Assembly (NCBI GenBank): GCA_005223375.1
Contig: RXOD01005318.1
Coordinates: 1-14,788 of the forward strand
Reading direction: 5' to 3'
DNA: 14,788 bases
Origin: Amoebophrya sp. AT5.2
Taxonomy: Eukaryota > Sar > Dinophyceae > Syndiniales > Amoebophryaceae
In this document: in pieces, positions 8,036-14,788 of the stretch
Numbering within the stretch: the stretch's first letter is position 1
Layout of the letters: each line of letters begins with the position of its first letter
Notes under the pieces: model-generated
The model's input: the letters and a program-made list of their open reading frames with translations, nothing else
What the model was told of the DNA's origin: nothing
Databases searched by the model: none
Position numbers and translations under genes: made by a program

Positions 8036-9073
8036 GAAGCTGCCCTGCAGCCAGGAGCACCCGAACCCGTACCCGAGGACTTAAATTAATAAATTAATCC
8101 GTTCTCTCCTGCTGCGGGTGAAACAGCAACTGCAGGGTCAGCCAACCACTATTCCACTACCGCGCCTATATTCATACTTACTATAGCACGTCCGCGCCGC
8201 CCGCGCCGCCGCGTGCGGTGAGAGTGGCTGTGGTTTGGGTACTTCGAGTAGTATGCCTACGGCTCCGCCCTGCGGCGAAAATTTACATTAAGTGATACTT
8301 TCTTACTAGGCATGGCCGCTGCCGTGACTCGTCACTGATGATAGATACCTAAAAAATAAATAAAAAAGACAACGACGTCAAGTCAAGGCAAAGGCGCCGC
8401 TTGCGAAAAGCCTAAGCCCTATTCTGATGCCTGACAGACTTCTGATTCTGTGGGGTTGATTTGATGGAAGACAATGCGCCTCCAGTGAGTCAAACCATCA
8501 AGATCAATCATACGCACCAATGCGGAATGCGCCTCCAATCGCTATAAGTAGTGCTCTACGGGCTTTTTTTTGGTCTTGTCAACCTCAGCATCGCTGTATC
8601 CTCCTCGTGGCCATACTGTATCAGTATCTATTCGCTCCTCTGTCTTGTCTAAAACTAAAACTCCGTCGGCCTTCATCTTCTTCAGGGTCGAAAAATAAAA
8701 ACTCGAACTGTCCAACTAACTTCTACTCCTCCACCTGCACCTTCTGTTGAAAAATAAAGCTGTGTATTGTTGTAGTAGCGCTGACGTAAAAATCTGTTCG
8801 AACATCTCCTTTTCTTCGCCTCTATTTCAGCCACCAAGTTGCTTATGCAGCACTTTGACTTTGCAACGCGTCACGCCCGTAAACACGGGTGCCGCTACTG
8901 AAGTGAGGGACAAGAAGGAGGAGGACAAGGAGTTGTACTACAAAACTACGTACTCCAACTCCATCACAACCACTTCTTACTAGTACAGCGGCTACGGATA
9001 TAGTCGGTGCTTTTATTTCTTCCAGTGAGTCCCCTCCCGCGTGCGCGTGTCCCTCCCCTTATTATTTGGCGCT
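8036..9073. other. Spacer downstream of the surface-protein gene
   Basis: I find no convincing gene. The stretch contains a GC-only patch of CCGCGCCG type at about 8190-8215, A-rich tracts at 8349-8369, and TGATGA and CTGA words near 8333-8445 without a terminal stem, so I do not call a snoRNA. The end near 9013-9073 should be 3' UTR of the large gene. A minus-strand aataaa lies at about 9014-9019, though use of this signal is uncertain in dinoflagellate relatives. Confidence 0.35.
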
Positions 9074-9232
9074 TCAACTACAACTGCATCTTCGTTGTTG
9101 TTCCTTGACCAACACTGTGATTTCAATTTGTTTCTCCTGCACGTTGACGTCCAGGACGTCCTTAAAAAGTTCCTCCTCGAAGATCGAGTGCGAGCCTGGC
9201 AGGACCGCAACTTTCAACACCTCAGCGCGGAC
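9074..9232 (-). other. Possible alternative 3' exon of the surface-protein gene
   Basis: Just past the stop of the large ORF, in the +1 frame, 52 codons run from CAG/GTC at 9232 to TGA at 9074. The peptide is strongly protein-like (for example VLKVAVLPGSHSIFEEELFK) and has GC-rich wobble positions. A phase-0 intron from AAG/GTG at 9473 to this site (241 nt) would join it to residue 989 of the large protein and replace the Ser/Thr-rich end. A sequencing frameshift is another explanation. Confidence 0.35.
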
Positions 9233-12200
9233 CTGCCCGGTTCACGTTCCGTCCGGTTCTTGACGCCATTGATGCCGTCGTTCCTGTGCTTGTCGACGCG
9301 CGTGTGGTCGCTGTTTGGGCGGTCATCGCTGTAGAGACCGACATATTGTCGTCCTGGACGCCGCGCGCACGACCACCAGAATGACTCAGCCGCCCCCCGC
9401 CACCGCGCCGGGCATGAAGATCTAGCGCTTGCACGTTTGCATTCGTGAGAGTATGATCACCACGGCCAATCACCTTAGCACCAGCGCTGGACGACCGAGA
9501 CGAGCGGCCCTCCTGGATCGCGCTTAGCTTTTTCGCTTCTTTTTTGCGAGACACATCGTCTTCCTGAGCGACGGGATTCATCACAAGTGGGCGACCGTGA
9601 GCAACCTCCGCCACGTAGAATTCGTTGCGGTCGCGCGTTTGCGGGCCCGAACTAGGCGCCGCGCCCTTGACGTAGTGCGTGCCGCCGGCCTCTGCTGGCG
9701 GCGCCCCCGCGTGGTTCTTCTTCGCATTCGTGAGTTCCTTGCTCTTGTAGTCGTCCTCGTAGTTGTCCCCTCCACTCGGCGCCATCTTCACGTGATACTG
9801 GTACGCGTTCACGCTGCTCGTCGTTTCGGCGTTCCCATGCACGACTTTTTTTGCGGACGAAGGCACGTGCGTGTTCGCAGCGCCGCCATTCTTCTTCCAC
9901 GCCACGTAAAATCCGCCCGCGCACACCACCGCGATGATTCCTCCCACAAAAGCCAGGACCACCACCGCAATGGTGTCGAGACCGGAGTCGTCCTCTCCGG
10001 AACCGCTCCCGTGATGGCGCTCGTCGCTGAAGGCGGTCGTTGAGTACCGCTCACAGAAGTCGCGATCCGCGCTCGTGACGCAGCTGCCTTTTACCGCGAC
10101 AGGCCCGACGAGACTGAACATGGTCCAGGACGAGGCAGCTCCTGCCCCTGCGGTGGCCGCCCCACCGCGACCCGACTGGCTTTGCCGCATCGCGTCCCGC
10201 GTCAATGCTGCGATCCGTGCCGTGGCGGCGCGATCCCTGAGACTCGCTGCCACCCGCGCATTCGTGGTATCCATGTTTTTCACCGTGAATGCAGTGCGCA
10301 CCGTGCGGGGTGGTGCGGTAGTAACTACAGAAGTACTCGCGGAATCAGAAGTGCCGCTTTGCAAGTTTCGATTTTCCGTAGGAGCAGAAGATGCAGACGG
10401 CATCCGCTCCACGTGAAAGCCATCAGCCTTCACGGCGATCAGACCCGTGGGCAGGTCCGCAGCCAGCGCGATCGCATTCCGCAGGCCCGTCTCCTTCGCG
10501 TTTCTGTAGGCGTCGTCAAGCATTAGATCCGCGTCGGTGACGGTGGCGCCGAGTGCCTCACTGCTCGTGTAGTTGCCCACGATGATTTCCGCGTCGAAAA
10601 AGCTACTGCCACTCCCCGTCAAACCGAAGGACGCTTGTTGCGACGACGAAGAGCTGCCTGATGCGGTGACGGAGGTTGAGGAGCTTGCGCTGCTCGCGGA
10701 AATTGACGTAGTAGACGTCCCTCCACCTCCACTGGACGCGAGCCCGCCGCATGTGTAAGGGTTTGCCGGCCGCGGAAAACCCGGGATACAAAAGTCTGGC
10801 TCGATGTCGCCCGCCCCGAAGACCCGGTCAAACCATTTCGCGCCCGTGTCGGGGGTCGTACCCGAACCCGCATCACCCAGAGCTGCCCCCGGCTCCGCGG
10901 CGACACAACACGTGACCCGGCTCCCCATGTCGTTCCTCCCGGCGCAGTGCCGCATCAGCGGGACGTACTGGTGCCCGCTGCGGCACGAAGCGAACTGAGG
11001 AATGGAGCAGCAGTCAGGGTCGGCCTGGTCCGCGGCGAACTCCTCACAAGCTGACATCTGGCAGGTGAGCACGGTGCCCCCGGCGACAGATTCCCGGTCC
11101 TGCTTCACCTCCCACTGAACTGTATTCGTGGCGACGTCGACGGCCAAACGCTTGTAGAAATCGTCCTCGGGGCCGCGAGGCGCCGGGGCGGGCGTTGCTG
11201 CAGGGACGGCACGGTCGCCATTGTAGGACGCAATGAGGTCAGCGTTGGACGGCGAGGAGCTCGACGCTGTGCTCGTCCCTCCACCGCTCGCGGGAGCAGC
11301 GCCGCCCGCCCCCGCGTCCTCCCGCACACAGCACGTCGAGTGTTGCCCAAATGTCAGCCCCCATCCGCAGCCCTCCGCGCCTTTTCGATACGTCGTTCCG
11401 GCGGCGCAGGACGCGTGTTCGGGCAGAGCGCAGCAGTCCGTGTCCAGGCGGCCCACCTCGTACTCCTCGCAGGCGGTAGCGTCGCAAGAATCGTCAATCT
11501 CGACGTCGTACGGTGGGTCGTATCCCTGCGCTCCGTACGGCCCGTTGTCATTCCAATTCCGCTGGAAGTGGTCGTCTGTCGCGTGCCCCGGATTTATGTT
11601 CACGTTCACATTCACTGTAGTCGTACTGTCACCCGCGTTTCCGGTTTCCCCCCCGCTTCCGTGAACGTGTACGTGCACATCCGTGTTGTAGTTGTTCACG
11701 ACGGTCGTCCCGCTGCTCCCGCCACTCTTGACGCAGCAGGTGGATCGCTGTCCTTGCACGAGGCCCCAGCCGCACCCCACGGCGCCTTGGCGGTACTCGG
11801 TGCCCGGCTTGCAGAAGGCCATCTCCGGGATGCTGCAGCAGTCTGTGTCGATCCTCCCGCGCTCATACTCTTCGCAGGCCGAATGGACGCACTCCGCGTT
11901 CCACTTCACGTCGTCGGGCGGGTTGAAGCCTTGCCCCGCGTATTCGCCGTTTTCGTTCCACTCGTCCGCTCCTGGCGCCTGCTCCCGCTCCATCTCCTGC
12001 TCGTGGCAGTGCTCGTTCCCGTTGTCGAATCTGGGGTTGCCTTCGGTGAAGGGCGTCCCGGCGGGCTTGTTTGCGGTGAACCACGCTTCGCTCATACAAC
12101 ACGTGCTGACCACGCCGTTCGCGTACCCGTGGCCGCAGCCCACCCGCCCCGTTCCGTAGTGGTATCCCGGAGCGCAGGTGGCCATGCACGGAATGCCGCA

Positions 12201-12440
12201 GCAGTCGTGGTCGACGATCCCGAACTCAAATTCACGGCACGCGGACTGCACGCACTTTCCCGGGTTGGCCACCACGTCGGTGGCGATCGGAAGGTGCTCC
12301 TGCCCTGTGGTCGCCGCGAAGACGCCCAGGCTATTTGTACTGACAGCCATTATCACGAGGACGAGCAGGAGGGGGCTCGACGTCTTATTTTCGCCGATTG
12401 TTGCGTGCCTCCGGCACGCCAGCATCATCATGCTGATCAT
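9222..12440 (-). CDS. Type I membrane protein with four 8-cysteine modules
   Basis: This is one uninterrupted frame of 1072 residues from ATG at 12440. Residues about 23-42 (PLLLVLVIMAVSTNSLGVFA) are a signal peptide. Four modules follow at 63-115, 184-236, 319-371 and 460-512, each with cysteines spaced C-x4-C-x11-CC-x7-C-x12-C-x11-CC. A core A-C-x-E-[FY] leads to D-x-D-CC-x-[IL]-P or a close variant. Modules 2 and 3 are each preceded by a duplicated linker (WN-[ED]-NG at 161-165 and 296-300, then QG and PP). A Ser-rich, mucin-like stretch lies at 571-604 and a transmembrane span at about 822-848 (IAVVVLAFVGGIIAVV), followed by KK and a polar cytoplasmic tail of about 220 residues. The architecture suggests a disulphide-rich surface receptor or adhesin. 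The ligand and module family are unknown to me. The far C-terminus may be spliced differently (see 9074-9232). Confidence 0.85.
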   Translation of the reverse strand: MISMMMLACRRHATIGENKTSSPLLLVLVIMAVSTNSLGVFAATTGQEHLPIATDVVANPGKCVQSACREFEFGIVDHDCCGIPCMATCAPGYHYGTGRVGCGHGYANGVVSTCCMSEAWFTANKPAGTPFTEGNPRFDNGNEHCHEQEMEREQAPGADEWNENGEYAGQGFNPPDDVKWNAECVHSACEEYERGRIDTDCCSIPEMAFCKPGTEYRQGAVGCGWGLVQGQRSTCCVKSGGSSGTTVVNNYNTDVHVHVHGSGGETGNAGDSTTTVNVNVNINPGHATDDHFQRNWNDNGPYGAQGYDPPYDVEIDDSCDATACEEYEVGRLDTDCCALPEHASCAAGTTYRKGAEGCGWGLTFGQHSTCCVREDAGAGGAAPASGGGTSTASSSSPSNADLIASYNGDRAVPAATPAPAPRGPEDDFYKRLAVDVATNTVQWEVKQDRESVAGGTVLTCQMSACEEFAADQADPDCCSIPQFASCRSGHQYVPLMRHCAGRNDMGSRVTCCVAAEPGAALGDAGSGTTPDTGAKWFDRVFGAGDIEPDFCIPGFPRPANPYTCGGLASSGGGGTSTTSISASSASSSTSVTASGSSSSSQQASFGLTGSGSSFFDAEIIVGNYTSSEALGATVTDADLMLDDAYRNAKETGLRNAIALAADLPTGLIAVKADGFHVERMPSASSAPTENRNLQSGTSDSASTSVVTTAPPRTVRTAFTVKNMDTTNARVAASLRDRAATARIAALTRDAMRQSQSGRGGAATAGAGAASSWTMFSLVGPVAVKGSCVTSADRDFCERYSTTAFSDERHHGSGSGEDDSGLDTIAVVVLAFVGGIIAVVCAGGFYVAWKKNGGAANTHVPSSAKKVVHGNAETTSSVNAYQYHVKMAPSGGDNYEDDYKSKELTNAKKNHAGAPPAEAGGTHYVKGAAPSSGPQTRDRNEFYVAEVAHGRPLVMNPVAQEDDVSRKKEAKKLSAIQEGRSSRSSSAGAKVIGRGDHTLTNANVQALDLHARRGGGGRLSHSGGRARGVQDDNMSVSTAMTAQTATTRASTSTGTTASMASRTGRNVNRAGPR
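10905..11063 (-). repeat. 8-Cys module 4 of the surface protein
   Basis: This covers residues 460-512. Cysteine spacing is identical to the other three modules, but between the sixth and seventh cysteines the GWG segment is replaced, and the DTD before the CC is DPD. It is the most divergent copy and is separated from module 3 by a Ser/Pro-rich linker of about 88 residues. Confidence 0.85.
11328..11486 (-). repeat. 8-Cys module 3 of the surface protein
   Basis: This covers residues 319-371. It is closest to module 2: both share EEYE, R-x-DTDCC, GCGWG and STCC. The shared upstream linker (296-315 compared with 160-179) shows that modules 2 and 3 arose by duplication of a unit of about 136 residues including the linker. 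Confidence 0.88.
11733..11891 (-). repeat. 8-Cys module 2 of the surface protein
   Basis: This covers residues 184-236. It is followed by a segment with alternating V/H and V/N residues (VHVHVH, VNVNVN) at about 255-283, likely a beta-strand or low-complexity linker before module 3. Confidence 0.88.
12096..12254 (-). repeat. 8-Cys module 1 of the surface protein
   Basis: This covers residues 63-115, directly after the mature N-terminus. It keeps all eight cysteines and carries one extra (C85), plus GHG in place of GWG. Confidence 0.85.
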
Positions 12441-13313
12441 GATATCGCGACCAAGCTAGTATAGTTACACTCCTTCTTGTTCTTTTTGTGGCCTTTTATT
12501 TTGCCTATGTTTATGTAGAAGCTCGTCTCAGTTTAAGTGCGACGTAGCAAAGATATCACTTCTATCAGAGCCAGCACTACTAGCTCTTTTTCAACACAAA
12601 TGATTTTTTTGATTTACCTCGGGTGGTTAGTGATAGTCACAAAGGGGAAGTGCGTTTTCGTTTACACCATACCAAGGTCCATGCAACGATATCCCCCTCT
12701 TAACAAGGGTTTGAGTCGCGCCAAGTCTTCCGTCGGGACCCTGACAGCGGAAAAAATGAAGACGCGGTGAAATGGCACTAGACGATACATCGACCACGAC
12801 GATAGATTGAATGATACTCATACAAGTCAATGCTTTCATCAGTTTTTCCTTCTCTCCCACTCTCCAATGCACATCTGAGCGACACCGAGAGAGAGTTCAT
12901 TCTTGGCGCAACAACCGACGGTCGGATTCGAAAATAAAACAACAGAATAGAAGGCATCGACATTTATCGTCAACTCATCTCGACCTTTTTGTACAATCTG
13001 CTGTACTAGATCTCCATCAGTGCTCGAGCTCGACGCACGTTGTACATGGTCTATGCGTTCGCGTACCAGGGCGCACACGAGCAAAAAAAAATCTATATTT
13101 TACCACCAGAAATTGCTGCGGCGACACAACAAGATGCGTGCGCGCACTGACTTTGGCTTCGGCGCAGCTTCGGCAAGCTATCGAATGCGACGGCTGCGGA
13201 GCTGTTACTCAATCAATGTATGAAGAAGAACGTCGAGGCTGTCTTTAAATAAGAACGTAGAACTGCACCACTAGTCCACCACATCGAAAGGTGTTGCCAG
13301 CCTGGGCACAGCT
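12441..13313. other. Spacer between methyltransferase and surface-protein genes
   Basis: No gene is seen. Open frames of 60-145 codons occur on both strands but lack exon-like wobble bias and recognisable motifs. The part near 12441 should contain the 5' UTR and promoter of the surface-protein gene, including an AG (tatactag) about 16 bases before its ATG; the part near 13313 should be 3' UTR of the methyltransferase. Confidence 0.4.
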
Positions 13314-14759
13314 TCAAATTTCGCAGGGGTCGAACGCGTCTTCCTGAAGCCACTTCTCCACGTCGTACAGGAAGAGCTGCTTCGCTGCTATGCGCTTCCG
13401 CACGTTTTCGTCGTGGAAGCCTTTTTCCTTCAGTCCCTCCGGGTTGTCCTCCTCCGGCAGCATTTTCACGAAGCCGCTTTCCAAGCGGAACGGCCACTGA
13501 CGCGGATTGTTCTCAGTGGCGCCCGGGGTCGGCACGTCACGCTGGTTCGGCTTTGCGCCGGTATCGTACCCACCGATCAGGAGCCACCGGAAAGCATACA
13601 GGAGCTCCTTCCGCCACAGGTACACGTTCAGGAAAAAACGGCAGCTCTGCTCGAGAGACACGTGCTGCAAGGCGTCGCGAATGAACAGCAGGGACCGAGA
13701 GGGCGCTGAGGGGCGGCCCTTGTCTCCTCTACTCGCAGCTGTGGCGGGTGCTGTAGCTGTGGAGGTTGGTGTTACCGTTACTGGAACTGGTGGCTGCGGT
13801 CCAGAAATATCCTCGCCTCCCGTTCTTTGGGTCATTTGCGGCAGCTCTTGCAGCTCAACATCTTCACCCAACATTTTCCCTGCGTCGATCGCTTCCGCGA
13901 TCTCGGTGAAGTTTCGGAAGAAGCGGAAGTTCGTAAAGTCGCCGTTGATCACGTGGATGTAGCTGTTGGCGCGGAAGCGGCGCCGGTGGCGCGCCGCCTC
14001 GGCAGGAGCGATCTCCATGCCGATGTAGTAGAATGAAGATCTTCGCTCCTGCTGAGGTGGCGGCGTGCCCGTGCTGCCCGTCTTCTGAAGATCCAGCTCC
14101 TTCCCCTGGTGTTCCTCCACGAACTTGCTCGCCCACAGCATGTCCCCGCAGGCGAAGTCGAAGATTTTGTTCACGTTTAGCTCCGCGGAGATTTTCCGCA
14201 GTTGCCTCCGCAGCCCCTCTGTGTGCTCCACGATTGAGCCGCTTCCTGCCGTGCCCATCCGGCGCAGCGGGTCGCTGTGGGCCGTGTTGTGCCGTGCGTA
14301 GAACTGGTTCTTGCGGCGCCAGTTCTGCTCGATCTCGTTCCACTCCCACTCGTGCCCGTACAGCACGTCGAACTCGTCCCTTTCCCTCCCGAAGCCCCAC
14401 TTCCCGGTGCTGTAGATGTGCTGGAATGCCCGCTTGGAGAACGTCGTCCATCGGTCGGCCTCGTACCGGCTCAGCGTGCGCCAGTTGCCGGTGAAGTTAA
14501 ACCGCTGCACGTAGGCCGTGGAGAGCAGGTTCGTCTCGTCGAACCGCTCCCAGTCCTGCCGCCGCATGTACTGCAAATTGGTGCTCGGGTCGCGGTACAA
14601 GTACTTCGAGTGCGCGTCTATGAAGGGACCAGATGGTAAGTGGCCAACAACTGGTAAGTACTGTGTAATGGGTTCCCTTGGGTGGCGAGTGTCGGTCAAG
14701 GCGCTCTGAAGTCTGTCCGGGTGTGAAACACCCGGGCGGTCTCTAGAAATGGGCCCCAT
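13314..14759 (-). CDS. Class I SAM-dependent methyltransferase, 5' end uncertain
   Basis: The frame spans 481 codons, ending with TAG's equivalent stop just below 13317. Landmarks match a methyltransferase family common in bacteria: an FQHIYSTGKWG entry (112-122), GSGS with EHTEGLRRQL (172-187), motif I DFACGDMLW (201-209), a strand YIGMEIAP ending in E249 that should contact the SAM ribose, an FTNFRFF region, and RDALQHVS (361-368), the counterpart of the family's RDxLxHLS. A Pro/Thr-rich insertion (about 300-355) lengthens it relative to typical bacterial members. The substrate is unknown. The first 47 codons have weak codon bias, then bias rises sharply after ATAG/AC at 14618, a phase-1 acceptor. 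The true start may therefore be in an upstream exon, either a short one from ATG 14759 or one beyond the window. Confidence 0.75.
   Translation of the reverse strand: MGPISRDRPGVSHPDRLQSALTDTRHPREPITQYLPVVGHLPSGPFIDAHSKYLYRDPSTNLQYMRRQDWERFDETNLLSTAYVQRFNFTGNWRTLSRYEADRWTTFSKRAFQHIYSTGKWGFGRERDEFDVLYGHEWEWNEIEQNWRRKNQFYARHNTAHSDPLRRMGTAGSGSIVEHTEGLRRQLRKISAELNVNKIFDFACGDMLWASKFVEEHQGKELDLQKTGSTGTPPPQQERRSSFYYIGMEIAPAEAARHRRRFRANSYIHVINGDFTNFRFFRNFTEIAEAIDAGKMLGEDVELQELPQMTQRTGGEDISGPQPPVPVTVTPTSTATAPATAASRGDKGRPSAPSRSLLFIRDALQHVSLEQSCRFFLNVYLWRKELLYAFRWLLIGGYDTGAKPNQRDVPTPGATENNPRQWPFRLESGFVKMLPEEDNPEGLKEKGFHDENVRKRIAAKQLFLYDVEKWLQEDAFDPCEI
14715..14737. repeat. Hairpin near the 5' end of the methyltransferase gene
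   Basis: This is a ten-pair stem (eight Watson-Crick pairs ccgggtgt/acacccgg, extended by a T-G wobble and a G-C pair) with a 3-base loop gaa. On the minus strand it overlaps a candidate donor (CCGG/GTGTTT) that would open the putative 5' intron. Confidence 0.6.
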
Positions 14760-14788
14760 TGTCGTGGGGGTAGGGAGATGACAGAACC

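Noticed and set aside
8333..8445. TGATGA and CTGA words suggesting a C/D snoRNA
   Set aside because: There is no terminal stem around the boxes, several equally good CTGA words occur, and no guide target can be argued.
11340..12464. A 374-codon plus-strand frame opposite the surface-protein gene
   Set aside because: It mirrors the wobble-GC bias of the real gene on the other strand, has no motif, and the minus frame carries the signal peptide and conserved Cys modules.
13720..13800. In-frame intron in the Pro/Thr-rich stretch of the methyltransferase gene
   Set aside because: Wobble bias drops here, but no GT donor and AG acceptor share a phase that preserves the frame, so I treat it as a coding low-complexity insertion.
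14634..14659. Two copies of tggtaagt on the plus strand, each a perfect donor consensus
   Set aside because: No plus-strand gene with coding character precedes them; the upstream plus ORF is an antisense shadow of the methyltransferase.
1..14709. 9-base inverted match between the window start (tcagagcgc) and 14701-14709
   Set aside because: It is too short to be terminal inverted repeats of an element, and the rest of the ends do not match; most likely chance.

Overview
This is nuclear DNA of a gene-dense protist, not a prokaryotic, phage or organellar sequence. The genes are interrupted by short spliceosomal introns, have no Shine-Dalgarno sites and start in ordinary ATG contexts. Coding exons are rich in G/C at third codon positions, while introns and spacers are AT-richer. 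All six well-supported genes lie on the minus strand, with roughly one gene per 2.4 kb. Donors of the GTACTT/GTACTG type, phase-1 introns, one candidate non-canonical GA-AG intron and the one-directional gene order together suggest an alveolate of the dinoflagellate lineage. A compact Syndiniales parasite such as Amoebophrya would fit, but this lineage call is inference.

Layout from left to right, all genes on the minus strand: (1) a secreted or ER-anchored protein with a J-domain-like helix pair lacking the HPD motif, plus a C-terminal CxxC/coiled-coil part (46-1798, one intron); (2) a basic protein of unknown function with a possible organellar presequence (2663-3340), perhaps with a short extra 3' exon; (3) a small ankyrin-repeat protein (4190-4603); (4) a four-span membrane protein with a Gly-rich tail (5857-6963, two introns); (5) a 1072-residue type I membrane protein with four identically spaced 8-cysteine modules (9222-12440); (6) a class I SAM-dependent methyltransferase (13314-14759), whose 5' end is probably spliced and may lie outside the window.

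The spacers (about 1.8-2.5, 3.3-4.2, 4.6-5.9, 7.0-9.0 and 12.4-13.3 kb) hold no recognisable RNA gene. They contain a few GC-rich patches that could be unrecognised small exons and several inverted repeats. The genes do not form an obvious pathway. Two encode or probably encode membrane or secretory-pathway proteins and a third is predicted to enter that route, but their neighbourhood looks like ordinary dense packing.

The most notable features are: the fixed spacing of the four 8-Cys modules, which I could not assign to a known family; a palindrome-rich 303-nt intron carrying a perfect 20-bp inverted repeat; a 7-bp direct repeat at both edges of a candidate GA-AG intron; a long imperfect stem-loop just upstream of the four-span protein gene; and a strongly coding-like alternative reading frame at the 3' end of the large surface-protein gene. 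I saw no CRISPR array, transposase, integrase or defence cassette.
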